Shown here: positions 43,068 to 52,406 of the stretch, one piece after another
Numbering within the stretch: position 1 is the first letter of the stretch
How the letters are laid out: every line of letters begins with the position of its first letter
Source: JAJDTT01 sp022827025
GTDB taxonomy: Bacteria > Acidobacteriota > UBA6911 > RPQK01 > JAJDTT01
Length of the DNA: 64,000 nt
Assembly (NCBI GenBank): GCA_965203535.1
Contig: OZ241897.1
Location: forward strand, 5,704,001 to 5,768,000
Reading direction: 5' to 3'
Made by a program: the position numbers and the translations under genes
The notes under the pieces: generated by a model
What the model saw: the letters and a program-made list of their open reading frames with translations, nothing else
Told to the model about the DNA's origin: nothing
Database searches by the model: none

Positions 43068-43921
43068 TGGCAGACCACCGTTATTCTCGACTCGTCGGCG
43101 CCCCGGACGAATTGGTCGCGGTCCAGGATCAGAGTTCGTCCGGAATCAATGGAGAGGGCCGAGACGCGACACTCTCTCAAGACGTTCAAAGTCTCCGACC
43201 CGATGACGGGAACGTCGTATCTCATTTCGTTGCGGGCGCGGCCGGCCTTGACCACCGTGAGACGGCTCCCTGCAACCAATCCAGCCGCTCTCCGAATGGT
43301 CGCGTCCGTCCCCTCCATGGCCTCCACCGCCACCACGGCCTGATCCTTGACCACCACGGTCTGACCCAGGTCGAGCCGGGACAACTCCCTGGCCACCTCC
43401 CGGCCATATTCCATGTCCCGTTTCTCCCGCTCGTTGGGCTTGCGGCGAGTGAGCACCCCCGGATCCGGGATGAGGCCGGCAAGCAGCCACGTCGAGTCCA
43501 GGACCTCCACCCCCTCGTCCCGCAGGACTCCGATGACGCCTTCGATCAACGACCGCGTATTGCGCCGCCGCAGGGACGCCAACATGCGCAACATCCTGCC
43601 ATCGGGCAACGCGGACAGGATTCCCGCCGGCGTCCGTACGCCGGATGCGAATATGCGGACATGTTTCACCTGGCCGGCCATGACCGCGTGCCGGATGCCG
43701 TTGCTCTTGAACACGCGGACCAACTTTCCCAACTGCCCCAATCCGATCCAGTGAAACGACGATCCATTGGAGAGCCGGCCCGTTATCTCCTCCAACCGGG
43801 GATCCGCTTCTTCCCGAATGGCTGCCACGACCACCGGCAACCGCCGTTTTCGAGCTTCACGCAGCGCCAGGAACGGAAACCGCCCGTTTCCGGCGATCAA
43901 TCCCAGTTTTTCAGGTTCCAA
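43064..43921 (-). CDS. lpxI: UDP-2,3-diacylglucosamine pyrophosphatase LpxI
   Basis: A 285-residue protein from a TTG at 43921, chosen because GGAGGGG lies just upstream and the family N-terminus (KLGLIAGNGRFPFLALREA) begins right after it; an ATG at 43963 would add 14 unrelated residues. It hydrolyses UDP-2,3-diacylglucosamine to lipid X plus UMP, the fourth lipid A step, replacing LpxH. MAGQVKHVRIF, PDGRMLRML, GVIGVLRDEGVEVLDSTWLL and VVKDQAVVAVEAMEGTDATI are conserved. It sits between lpxA and the Gfo/Idh gene and is coupled to the latter. Confidence 0.93.
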   Translation of the reverse strand: MEPEKLGLIAGNGRFPFLALREARKRRLPVVVAAIREEADPRLEEITGRLSNGSSFHWIGLGQLGKLVRVFKSNGIRHAVMAGQVKHVRIFASGVRTPAGILSALPDGRMLRMLASLRRRNTRSLIEGVIGVLRDEGVEVLDSTWLLAGLIPDPGVLTRRKPNEREKRDMEYGREVARELSRLDLGQTVVVKDQAVVAVEAMEGTDATIRRAAGLVAGSRLTVVKAGRARNEMRYDVPVIGSETLNVLRECRVSALSIDSGRTLILDRDQFVRGADESRITVVCQ

Positions 43922-44008
43922 CAATTCCCCTCCCCGGTCCCAAGGGGTGCTCGCAAAGAACACTGGAGCGATCGTGCGCTTGGCTCCGGTGCATTCGGCG
44001 CCAGGCGC

Positions 44009-44806
44009 CTAGCGAATAACCCCCCGGCTCGACGTCTCCAGGAATTGCAGCAACGATTCGACGTCCGGGGTCTGCAATTTGTCCCGCAGGATGCGGTCTC
44101 GAGCCTGCGGCAGGGTGAGGCCCTTTCGAAAAATCCAGCGGTAAGCCTTCCTCAACGCCTGAATCCGTTCCTCCGAGAATCCCTTGCGGGAGAGACCGAT
44201 GCCGTTGATCCCGTAGGTCCGGGCCTGGTTGCGATGTCCCACCGTCTTGATGAAAGGCGGCGCGTCCCGGGTGATCACGGAGTAGCCGCCGATGAAGGCA
44301 TGCCGTCCCACCCGGCAAAATTGGTGGACGCCGGTGAACGCACCGACCGTAGCCCCGTTCTCGATCTCCACGTGACCGGCCAACGTCGCCGCGTTCGCAA
44401 GAATGCCGTCGTGCCCCAGGTGGCAATCGTGCGCCACGTGCACCCCCGTCATGAACAGGTTGCGGCTCCCGATCGTGGTCTTGCCTCCACCCTGAGCCGT
44501 GCCCCGGTTGATGGTGACGAACTCGCGGATCACGTTGTCGTCTCCCATGTGCAGGGAGGTCTGCTCGCCCCCGTACTTCAGGTCCTGGGGATCGGTCCCG
44601 ACGGCGGATTGCCCCACGATTCGATTCCGCTTGCCCAAGAAGGCGGGGCCCTTCAGGACGGTGTGAGGACCGACCGAGGTCTCCTCGCCGATCACGACGC
44701 CGTCGCCGACGACGGCGTAGGGACCGACGGTCACGCCACGCTCCAGTTTCGCGTGCGATGACACCTGTGCCGTGGGATGAACCTGAGCGGTGTCGGCGGC
44801 GGGCAT
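44009..44806 (-). CDS. lpxA: UDP-N-acetylglucosamine O-acyltransferase
   Basis: A 265-residue left-handed beta-helix protein from ATG 44806. Hexapeptide repeats fill residues ~10-185 (for example VGPYAVVGDGVVIG), and the catalytic His lies in VHVAHDCHLGHDGILANAATLAG. The C-terminal helical domain (IQALRKAYRWIFRKGL) completes a normal-length LpxA. It acylates UDP-GlcNAc at the 3-position in the first lipid A step; acyl length cannot be told. GAGG is a weak ribosome site, and fabZ ends 10 bp upstream. Confidence 0.95.
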   Translation of the reverse strand: MPAADTAQVHPTAQVSSHAKLERGVTVGPYAVVGDGVVIGEETSVGPHTVLKGPAFLGKRNRIVGQSAVGTDPQDLKYGGEQTSLHMGDDNVIREFVTINRGTAQGGGKTTIGSRNLFMTGVHVAHDCHLGHDGILANAATLAGHVEIENGATVGAFTGVHQFCRVGRHAFIGGYSVITRDAPPFIKTVGHRNQARTYGINGIGLSRKGFSEERIQALRKAYRWIFRKGLTLPQARDRILRDKLQTPDVESLLQFLETSSRGVIR

Positions 44807-44816
44807 GGCGTCAACC

Positions 44817-45266
44817 TCAGCCGGAAACGACCGAGGCACGGTCCACCAGAGAGAACAGGATCTCCGCTTCCGCCGCACGCTGGTCTCCGACAAAAGCTCG
44901 GCCCCGAAGTTTGCCTGCCCGGCCCCTGACCCGGACGACCACCATTTCGAGCCTGAGCTGATCTCCCGGCCGGACCGGCCGGCGGAACCGGGCCTTTTCG
45001 ATACCCATGAGAAAAACCAGCTTCGTTTCCCGATTCGGCAGGGATTTGAACACCAGAAAGCCACCGGCTTGCGCCATGGATTCGATGATCAGGACTCCCG
45101 GCATGATGGGCGCGCCGGCGAAGTGACCCTGGAAGAACGGCTCGTTGAAGGTGACGTTCTTGATGGCCACGATCCGTTCGCCCTCGTGGAATTCGACAAT
45201 CCGGTCCACCAGGAGCATGGGATAGCGATGAGGGAGGAGATCCATGATCTCCTGAATGTCGAACAT
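44817..45266 (-). CDS. fabZ: 3-hydroxyacyl-ACP dehydratase FabZ
   Basis: A 149-residue hotdog-fold protein starting at ATG 45266 (MFDIQEIMDLLPHRYPMLL); a GTG at 45311 would add 15 residues. The active site His and Glu lie in FFQGHFAGAPIMPGVLIIESMAQ-type segments (shown as GHFAGAPIMPG and IESMAQAGG). It dehydrates 3-hydroxyacyl-ACP in fatty acid synthesis and shares that substrate with LpxA and LpxD, explaining its place between them in the operon. Confidence 0.95.
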   Translation of the reverse strand: MFDIQEIMDLLPHRYPMLLVDRIVEFHEGERIVAIKNVTFNEPFFQGHFAGAPIMPGVLIIESMAQAGGFLVFKSLPNRETKLVFLMGIEKARFRRPVRPGDQLRLEMVVVRVRGRAGKLRGRAFVGDQRAAEAEILFSLVDRASVVSG

Positions 45267-45323
45267 GCCGGGTTCCCGCCCTTCCTTCAAGAGCAGTATC
45301 CTACCCACCACCGGAAAGGGGTT

Positions 45324-46337
45324 TCAAGACTTACGGCGCCTCTTCTTCCAGGAACGCCATTCCGCCATGAGTCGGGGAAGGCGCCGCGTCAGGGCCTGGA
45401 TCTTCACCGTCGTCCGGTGATCTCTCGCCGGCTGGCCAGACACGGTCATCCCGTCGGGAATATCCTTGGTCACCATCGTCTTGGCCAGGACCTTCACGCC
45501 GTCGCCGATTCGAACGTGGTCGACGACTCCCGAATGCCCCGCCAGGATGCAGTTCCGGCCCACCGTGACGCTCCCGGAGACCCCCACTTGCCCGACCATC
45601 ACCGTGTTCTCGCCGATGGTGCAGTTGTGACCGATCTGCACGTGGTCGTCCAGCTTGACTCCCCTGCCGATGGTGGTCTGGCCGAAGGTGGCTCGATCCA
45701 CACAACTGTTGGCGCCGATTTCCACGTCGTCCTCGATCACGACCGTTCCCCGCTGGGGAATCTTGACCTGACGTTCCCCGTCGAAAACATAGCCGAATCC
45801 ATCGGCTCCGATCACGGCTCCGCTGTGCAGGATCACGCGTGCGCCGATGCGAATCCCGTCGTAGAGGGTCACATTCGGGTGCAGCACACTGCCGGGACCG
45901 ATGGAGCAGCCGTTCCCGACATGAACCCCGGAATGGAGGGTCACCTCTTCGCCCAGCGTGACGCCGTCGCCGACGTAGACATGGGGATGGATGGACACCC
46001 GTTCGGGGATGGAGCAATCCCGGCCCACGGTGGCGCCGGGCGATACGCCGATGGGCACAAAGGGCGTCTGCCGGATGTATTGCAGGAGCCTGGCGAAGGC
46101 CAGCTTCGGGTTGTCGACGCGAAGCAAGGGGCGGTTGTGAAACGGCACCGTCCTGGAAACGATGACGGCCGACGCGCCGGACTCGGGAATCCGTTCCTCG
46201 TACCGTTTCCGGGCCGCAAGGGTCAGATCCCCCGGACCGGCCGTCTCGAAGGGTCTCAAGCGCCTGATGGGAGTGTCCGGGTCTCCCGCGACCTCTCCCC
46301 CCACCTGTTCCGCCAACTGCTCCAGACGATAGAGCAC
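45324..46337 (-). CDS. lpxD: UDP-3-O-acylglucosamine N-acyltransferase
   Basis: A 337-residue protein from GTG 46337 with AGGGAA upstream. The N-terminal uridine-binding domain ends near residue 100 (PFVPIGVSPGATVGRDC), followed by a long left-handed beta-helix and a C-terminal helix. The catalytic His lies in DDHVQIGHNCTIGENTV. It adds the second 3-hydroxyacyl chain to make UDP-2,3-diacyl-GlcN. fabZ follows after 12 bp. The 155-bp gap to skp upstream may contain a promoter. Confidence 0.96.
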   Translation of the reverse strand: MLYRLEQLAEQVGGEVAGDPDTPIRRLRPFETAGPGDLTLAARKRYEERIPESGASAVIVSRTVPFHNRPLLRVDNPKLAFARLLQYIRQTPFVPIGVSPGATVGRDCSIPERVSIHPHVYVGDGVTLGEEVTLHSGVHVGNGCSIGPGSVLHPNVTLYDGIRIGARVILHSGAVIGADGFGYVFDGERQVKIPQRGTVVIEDDVEIGANSCVDRATFGQTTIGRGVKLDDHVQIGHNCTIGENTVMVGQVGVSGSVTVGRNCILAGHSGVVDHVRIGDGVKVLAKTMVTKDIPDGMTVSGQPARDHRTTVKIQALTRRLPRLMAEWRSWKKRRRKS

Positions 46338-46492
46338 GATTGTTCCCTCGCGTGGGCGAATCCTGCGGTGACCGCCATGACGGCGGGCACCTCACAGGTC
46401 TTGGCCGGGAGGCGGAAATGAGGCGCCGGATGGCCGTCAGCGAACGAACGATACCGCCGCGACGGCGTCTCGGCTCGGGAAACTCCAGGCTC

Positions 46493-47074
46493 CTAGGGCT
46501 GGGCTGGAGCCGAAGCCTGGGCGGAAGCTACCGGGTGACGCTGGTTGTAGATGGCCACCAGCTCCTTGGTGACATCCAAGGAAGGATCCACGTAGCTCTG
46601 CCCCTCGTTGCGCAGGAAGATGACGGAGTATCCGTTCTGTTGGGCGTACTCGTTGATGATGGTCTGGATCTTGGTTCCGATCTGTTCCAGCATCTGACGA
46701 TTCTTGGCCTCGGACTCCAACTGGCTGTCTTCCTGTTTCCGGCGCAGCCTCCGGTCCCGATCCTCGATGGTCCTCATCATCTCGGTTCGGGTATCCGGAT
46801 TCAGCGTCCGTTCCTGAGCGGCGAACTGTTCGCGCAACCGGTCCAACTCGGTCTTGTCCTGCTCCAGTTCCTTGCGCCTGTCCTCGGTCCACTGTTGCAG
46901 TACGGTCAGCGCCTGCCTGCCCTCGTCGGTTCCTTGAAGAACTTCAACCGAATTGACGAATCCCACCTTCAGCCCGGCGCCGCCCAGACCTTGCGACACG
47001 GCCCAGGGCGCCGCGCCCATGACGCCGGCAAGCCCGGCAAACAAGACCAAAACTCGTCGAGATCTCGTGAACAT
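46493..47074 (-). CDS. skp: OmpH/Skp family periplasmic chaperone
   Basis: A 193-residue protein with a signal peptide (RVLVLFAGLAGVMGAAPWAVS), a short strand (LKVGFVNSVEVLQGTDEG) and a long charged coiled-coil arm (WTEDRRKELEQDKTELDRLR to QMLEQIGTKIQTIINEYA), then a terminal strand (GYSVIFLRNEGQSYVDPSLD). This is the Skp jellyfish-like subunit that carries unfolded outer-membrane proteins to BamA. The strong site AAGGAGTAGGGGG precedes it, 18 bp after bamA. The C-terminal tail is Ala/Pro rich. Confidence 0.92.
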   Translation of the reverse strand: MFTRSRRVLVLFAGLAGVMGAAPWAVSQGLGGAGLKVGFVNSVEVLQGTDEGRQALTVLQQWTEDRRKELEQDKTELDRLREQFAAQERTLNPDTRTEMMRTIEDRDRRLRRKQEDSQLESEAKNRQMLEQIGTKIQTIINEYAQQNGYSVIFLRNEGQSYVDPSLDVTKELVAIYNQRHPVASAQASAPAQP

Positions 47075-47092
47075 GAATCCCCCTACTCCTTG

Positions 47093-49738
47093 CTAGAAGG
47101 TATATCCTACCGTAAATCGGATGTTCCTGCGACGTTCCTGCATCGGATAGCGGATGCCGTTCACCGTGACCGTGGTATCCATGACCAGTGGATTGTAGGC
47201 GAATATGAGGCGAAACGGCTGGTTGAGCATGGGCATGACGAACTGAAATTCCATTCCCGTCGACATCCGCCAAACGTCGTTGGTGTTCTCCAGCAGGTCG
47301 ATGGCCGTGTTCGGCCCGAACAGAACCAGCTTGTTCCTGTTCAGCACCGTGTTGATCCCGAAATCCGCGAATGCGGCCAAGTGGATGGGACCGGCCACGG
47401 GAATTCGATACTCGGCCGTGAGCAGCAACGAGGTGTCGCCGCCGGCCGGAACCAAGTTCTCGCTCAACGCCGGAAGCCCCGTAGTCTTGTCGATGATGGG
47501 ATTCCCCGATTCGTCCCTCAGGGGCGACCGTGTCTTGGCCCATGGGGTCACCGACCTCAGGTCGAATCCACGGAAGTCGAACTCCCCGCCCCGGTAGATC
47601 CGTTCGAAAAAGGGCACCGTCATGGGCCCGCCATTAGGCAACTCTCCGTACGGGTACAGGTGCAGGAGCTGGGCCCGGAAACCCAGACTGTTGCGGCCTC
47701 CGCTCATCCAGCGGTCTTCCATGAATTTCTGATACTCGAGGATGGGAGAGATGACGTTGTAGGTTCCTCCCAGGGGCCCGCCGGCAAAGGGAACCTGAAG
47801 CCGCAGCATGGTTCCCCGGGTGGCGCCGAAAAAAGCGTTCTTGCTGTTGTAGGTCCAACTCGGCGTGATCTCGCTCCGGATGATGCCCTCCTGCGCATCT
47901 TCCCGGCTGCCTCCGGGAGTGAAGCCGGTCAACTGGCTCAAGGCGAAATCGCTGAAGTTCTCCGCCACGTCGGTGATGCTGATCCTCTGGAGCTGGTACG
48001 CCAGTCCCACCCGCACCCACCGCCAGAGCGGATAGGCGGTCTGTACGCTGAACCCGGTGCTGTTGCGGGTGAACAGGTTGACGTTGTTCTCCGGCAGGAA
48101 CAGGCCCCAGAAGGCAGTGAAGGTGTCGTAACGGAAGCGCTGGCTGAAGACGGAGAACCCCAGGGACAGGCGGGTGTCCAGAAAATAGGGCTCCTGGAAG
48201 GAGAAATTGTACTGCTGGGTTCGAGTGCCGGTGACCGCCTGGACGTAGATCTGCTGGCCCAGTCCCCGGAAGTTGTTGGTCGAATAACTGATCCCGATGA
48301 ACTTGCCGCTGATGCCGCTCACGCCCCCGGTCAGGCCGATGGACTGCTGACTCTGCTCCTTGACGGTGACCAGAACGTCCACCTCGGCCAGGTCCGGGCG
48401 CTTGACGACCTCGTAATCCTCCTCCTCGATCTTGTCGAAGAATCCCAACTGGTTGAGGCGAATCACGGAAATGTCCAACAGGTCGCCATTGAACTGGCGT
48501 TGCTCCTCCAGCAGGAACTCGCGCCGCAGAACCTTGTCCCGGGTCTTGGTGTTCCCCAGGAAGTTGATCCGCTTCACCAGGTACTGCTTTCCCTCTTCCA
48601 CGCGGATCGCGACGTTCATGACATTTTCGTTTTCGTTCTTGTCGATCTCGGGAATCGCCTCCATGTCCAGGTAGCCGTACCGGGCATAGAGCTTTTTCAG
48701 GTCCTCGTTGGCCTTCTGCAGTTGGACCCAGTTGAAGACTTCCCCCTGCTGAATGTTGTAGGCGCGAGTCAGGACTTCGGAGTCGAAGTTCTTGATGCCC
48801 TCCAGCTTGAAGTCGCCGAACCGGAACTGAGGCCCTTCGTCTATGGGCACGGTGATGAAGTACTGTTGCTTGGTCTTGCGGAATCCGAAAAGAATGCCTC
48901 TGCCCGCCTCCACGATCTCCACCTTGGGCTCGCCGAGCCGGGCTTCCATGTACCCGCGCTCCCGGTACTTGTCCATCATGTTGACGTGGAGATCGTGCTC
49001 CACCTTCTCCTTGATGTACTTGTCGAGACCCTTGAAGAGGGTGATGGGCCCCCGCTCCTTGGTCAGCTCCAGGCCCCCCCGCAATTCCTTGTCCGAAAAG
49101 ACCGTGTTGCCCTCGAACTGGATCTTGCCGATCCTCACCTTGGGGCCTTCGTCGATGTTGAAGACCACCTTGACGGCGGAGGATGTGATCGGCTCGACGG
49201 TGACCTCGACTCGCCCCAGCGGGCGCCCGTTCGTGTCCAGCAGGGTCCGCAGGGCCCGCCGCGCCTTGGGCAGCTTGGCGCCGTCGAAGGGGTTGTCGAC
49301 GGTCATGCCCACCTTGAGCTCCCGGAACTGCTCCAGCACGTCCGATTCCTTGAAGGATTTCATGCCCTCGTATTCGATGGTCCGAATGAGGGGGCGCTCC
49401 TTGACCTCGAACAGGACGATGGTCCCCGTCTCCCCTTCCAACTTCTTCACCTTGGCGTCGACGAAGAAGTTGGTGTTGAGGAGGCTCCGGTAATCGCGGA
49501 GGATCTGCCCTTCGTTGTAGACGTCCCCCTGCCGGCTCTGGATGTAGAAGCGAATGGTGTCCTCGCTGATGCGCCGGTTCCCGAGGATGCGAACTTCCTC
49601 CAGGCGGCCGACGGACTGGCGCGCCTGGGCGTTGAGGAGCTCGGAGCCTCCCCAGAAAAGCGTCAGCGCCAGAAGCGCGATCCGGTGGACCCGGACGGCG
49701 TTCAGCCTGTGAACGGCACGAAACGGTTTGGCCATCAT
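47093..49738 (-). CDS. bamA: Outer membrane protein assembly factor BamA
   Basis: An 881-residue protein from ATG 49738; a longer frame exists to 49990 but the export signal (VHRIALLALTLFWGGSELLNA) begins here. Five POTRA domains are expected over residues ~50-450 (for example EVRILGNRRISEDTIRFYI, RTIEYEGMKSFKESD, IGKIQFEGNTVFSDKEL), then a 16-strand barrel with a LSLGFSVFSQRF-type strand set and the conserved RGF motif within GGEFDFRGFDLRSV. It ends in Phe (FTVGYTF), the outer-membrane insertion signal. It folds and inserts beta-barrel proteins. clpC stops 33 bp upstream. Confidence 0.96.
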   Translation of the reverse strand: MMAKPFRAVHRLNAVRVHRIALLALTLFWGGSELLNAQARQSVGRLEEVRILGNRRISEDTIRFYIQSRQGDVYNEGQILRDYRSLLNTNFFVDAKVKKLEGETGTIVLFEVKERPLIRTIEYEGMKSFKESDVLEQFRELKVGMTVDNPFDGAKLPKARRALRTLLDTNGRPLGRVEVTVEPITSSAVKVVFNIDEGPKVRIGKIQFEGNTVFSDKELRGGLELTKERGPITLFKGLDKYIKEKVEHDLHVNMMDKYRERGYMEARLGEPKVEIVEAGRGILFGFRKTKQQYFITVPIDEGPQFRFGDFKLEGIKNFDSEVLTRAYNIQQGEVFNWVQLQKANEDLKKLYARYGYLDMEAIPEIDKNENENVMNVAIRVEEGKQYLVKRINFLGNTKTRDKVLRREFLLEEQRQFNGDLLDISVIRLNQLGFFDKIEEEDYEVVKRPDLAEVDVLVTVKEQSQQSIGLTGGVSGISGKFIGISYSTNNFRGLGQQIYVQAVTGTRTQQYNFSFQEPYFLDTRLSLGFSVFSQRFRYDTFTAFWGLFLPENNVNLFTRNSTGFSVQTAYPLWRWVRVGLAYQLQRISITDVAENFSDFALSQLTGFTPGGSREDAQEGIIRSEITPSWTYNSKNAFFGATRGTMLRLQVPFAGGPLGGTYNVISPILEYQKFMEDRWMSGGRNSLGFRAQLLHLYPYGELPNGGPMTVPFFERIYRGGEFDFRGFDLRSVTPWAKTRSPLRDESGNPIIDKTTGLPALSENLVPAGGDTSLLLTAEYRIPVAGPIHLAAFADFGINTVLNRNKLVLFGPNTAIDLLENTNDVWRMSTGMEFQFVMPMLNQPFRLIFAYNPLVMDTTVTVNGIRYPMQERRRNIRFTVGYTF

Positions 49739-49770
49739 CAAGATTCTATCGGGTTTTACACCCCGGGCCG

Positions 49771-52212
49771 TTACGCGATCCCGAATGACAGGGGAACGCC
49801 TGCACTCTTGGATCCCTTGGCCCGATAGTACAATGCTCCACCCTTGATAAAGATGGAGAGAGTTTCCTTTTCTTTCAATTTCCCCTGAATAATCAACTCC
49901 GAGACCGGATCCTCGATATATTTCTGGATGGCTCTCCTCAGGGGACGGGCGCCATAGGAACGGTCGCGGCAAGTCTTGTCTATGATCCACCTCTTCGCGC
50001 TCTTGCCCAGCGAGATGCGGATCTGCTTCTGGGACAGGTTCTCGTTGCCCTTGTCGATGAGCAGGTCGACGATCTTTCCCAGGTCCTCTTCGGTGAGAGA
50101 ATCGAACAGGATGAGGTCGTCCACCCGGTTCAGGAACTCGGGATTGAAGACGCGTTTCACCTCTTCCATGATGACCTCTTCCACCTTCTCCCTTCCCTGA
50201 TCCGTTCCGCTGGCGAACCCCATCTGGGGTTTGTTCATCAGGTACCGGGCTCCGATGTTGGAGGTCATGATGATGATGCTGTTCTTGAAGTCGACCGTGT
50301 TCCCGTGGGAATCGGTCAACTGGCCGTCCTCGAAGACCTGCAGCAACAGGTTGAAGATGTCGAAGTGGGCCTTTTCGACCTCATCGAGAAGGACCACGCA
50401 ATAGGGATTCCGCCGGACCCGTTCGGTCAACTGCCCGCCCTCTTCGTGCCCCACGTATCCGGGCGGCGAACCGATGAGCTTGGAGACCGAGTGCTTCTCC
50501 ATGTACTCGGACATGTCGAAACGGATCAGGGACTTCTCGCTTCCGAACAGGAATTCGGCCAACGATTTGGCCAACTCGGTCTTGCCCACTCCGGTGGGCC
50601 CCAGGAACAGGAACGATCCGACGGGCCGGTTCGGATGCTTCATCCCGGCCCGGCTCCGCCGAATGGCGCGCGCGAGCGCGGAGACCGCCGTGTCCTGGCT
50701 GATCACCCGGCGGTGCAGGTCCACCTCCATGCGCAGCAGCTTCTGCGTCTCCTCTTCCCGCAACGCGCTCACCGGAATCCCGGTCCAGCGGGAGATCACC
50801 TCTTCGATATGTTTTCGACCCACCACCGGAGTGACGCGATTCTTGAGCTTCCAGCGATCCTTGACGATCTTCAGGTTCTCGCGCTCCACCACCTCGCGAT
50901 CCTTGAGTTGGGCCGCCCGGTCGAATTCCTTGGCGGAGATGGCATCGTCCACCTCCCGGACGGTCACCCGAATCTTCTGTTGGAGAACCGTCACCTCGTC
51001 GGGAAATGAGGTGTAGTTGAGCTTCACCCTGGCTCCGGCCTCATCCAGGACGTCGATGGCCTTGTCCGGCAGAAACCGGTCGGGAATGTAACGATTGGAA
51101 TGGCTGACCGCAGCCTTGATGGAATCGTCGTCGTACTCGACCCGGTGGAAGCTCTCGTAACGCTCCTTGATGCCGTGGATGATCCGTATCGTCTCTTCTT
51201 CGTTTGTCGCCGCCACCTTTACGGACTGGAAACGGCGTTCCAAGGCCCGGTCCTTCTCGATGAAACGGCGATATTCGTAAGGCGTCGTCGCCCCCACGCA
51301 CTGGAGATCCCCGCGTGACAGGGCCGGTTTCAGGATGTTGGCCGCGTCCAGGGAGCCCTCCGCCGAGCCGGCGCCCACCAGGGTGTGCAATTCGTCGACG
51401 AAGATCACGAACTGAGGGTTCTCCACGATCTCCTTCATGATGGACTTCAGCCGTTCCTCGAACTGCCCCCGGTACTTGGTGCCGGCCACGATCAGGGAGA
51501 TGTCGAGAGCGAGAATTCGTTTGTCCAGGAGCATGGCGGGAGCGTCGCCGTTGACGATTCTCTGGGCCAGGCCTTCGACGATCGCCGTCTTGCCCACTCC
51601 CGGCTCACCGATCAGAGCCGGATTGTTCTTGGTCCGGCGGCAGAGAATCTGGGTGACCCGCTCGATCTCCGCCTCCCGGCCGATGAGGGGGTCCAATTCG
51701 CCGCGCATGGCCGCTTCGGTCAGATCCCGGCTGAACTCGGTCAGGATCAGGGACTCCTTCACCTTGTGCGGGGTCGGACGTCCCGGATTGCCGGACAGCT
51801 CGTCCCGAACCCGCGCCAGGTGCAGGCCCTTTTCGCTCAGGATCATCGAGGCCGCCGACTTCTCTTCCCGGAGGAGGCCCAGAAGAATGTGCTCGGTCCC
51901 GATATAGCTGCAGAGAAGGCGTTCCGCTTCTTCGGCGGCAAACGTGAGCACCCGCTTCGACTCATCGCTGAGAGGGAGCTCGACCGAAGTCGAGACCTTC
52001 TCCCGGACTCCCGAGCGACCCTCGATTTCCTTGCGGATCGCCTCCAGGGTGGCTTCGCTCCTGGGGAAGAAGCGGCTGGTGAGCCCCTTGTCCTCCCGGA
52101 GCAGGCCCAGCAGGATATGTTCCGTTTCGATGGACCGGGAACCGAGCTGGCTGGCCTCGTAGCGGGCAAAGAAGATCACCCGCCTCGCCTTTTCCGTGTA
52201 CTTCTCAAACAT
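49771..52212 (-). CDS. clpC: ATP-dependent Clp protease ATP-binding subunit ClpC
   Basis: An 813-residue class I Hsp100 unfoldase from ATG 52212. Two Clp_N repeats (FEKYTEKARRVIFFARYEAS, HILLGLLRED), AAA-1 Walker A GEPGVGKTAIVEGLAQ, a UVR-type linker (AISAKEFDRAAQLKDREV), AAA-2 Walker A GPTGVGKTELAKSLAE and Walker B VVLLDEVEKAHFD are seen. KPQMGFASG matches the place of the ClpP-binding loop. It unfolds proteins for ClpP. The Gram-positive partners ctsR, mcsA and mcsB are absent next to it. The 194-bp gap upstream may carry its promoter. Confidence 0.96.
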   Translation of the reverse strand: MFEKYTEKARRVIFFARYEASQLGSRSIETEHILLGLLREDKGLTSRFFPRSEATLEAIRKEIEGRSGVREKVSTSVELPLSDESKRVLTFAAEEAERLLCSYIGTEHILLGLLREEKSAASMILSEKGLHLARVRDELSGNPGRPTPHKVKESLILTEFSRDLTEAAMRGELDPLIGREAEIERVTQILCRRTKNNPALIGEPGVGKTAIVEGLAQRIVNGDAPAMLLDKRILALDISLIVAGTKYRGQFEERLKSIMKEIVENPQFVIFVDELHTLVGAGSAEGSLDAANILKPALSRGDLQCVGATTPYEYRRFIEKDRALERRFQSVKVAATNEEETIRIIHGIKERYESFHRVEYDDDSIKAAVSHSNRYIPDRFLPDKAIDVLDEAGARVKLNYTSFPDEVTVLQQKIRVTVREVDDAISAKEFDRAAQLKDREVVERENLKIVKDRWKLKNRVTPVVGRKHIEEVISRWTGIPVSALREEETQKLLRMEVDLHRRVISQDTAVSALARAIRRSRAGMKHPNRPVGSFLFLGPTGVGKTELAKSLAEFLFGSEKSLIRFDMSEYMEKHSVSKLIGSPPGYVGHEEGGQLTERVRRNPYCVVLLDEVEKAHFDIFNLLLQVFEDGQLTDSHGNTVDFKNSIIIMTSNIGARYLMNKPQMGFASGTDQGREKVEEVIMEEVKRVFNPEFLNRVDDLILFDSLTEEDLGKIVDLLIDKGNENLSQKQIRISLGKSAKRWIIDKTCRDRSYGARPLRRAIQKYIEDPVSELIIQGKLKEKETLSIFIKGGALYYRAKGSKSAGVPLSFGIA

Positions 52213-52406
52213 TAAGCGATTTCCGCTTTGATTTAAGCAAACCACAAATGCACGGGCAAACCGCTTGCCGAACGCGTCGATTATACACACGCGTAGTGAA
52301 CAAGCGGGGAATCGGAGTCGGCAAAACCGCTCCGGGCTCCGGGATCATGCCCACTGATGAACTGAATTCCCGGAGCCGGGCGGACCAGTGGAACTCCGGC
52401 GGCGGA

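Noticed and set aside
46340..49828. 1162-codon plus-strand frame opposite skp and bamA
   Set aside because: Leu/Val/Gly-rich shadow of bamA, whose POTRA and barrel motifs are unmistakable on the other strand.
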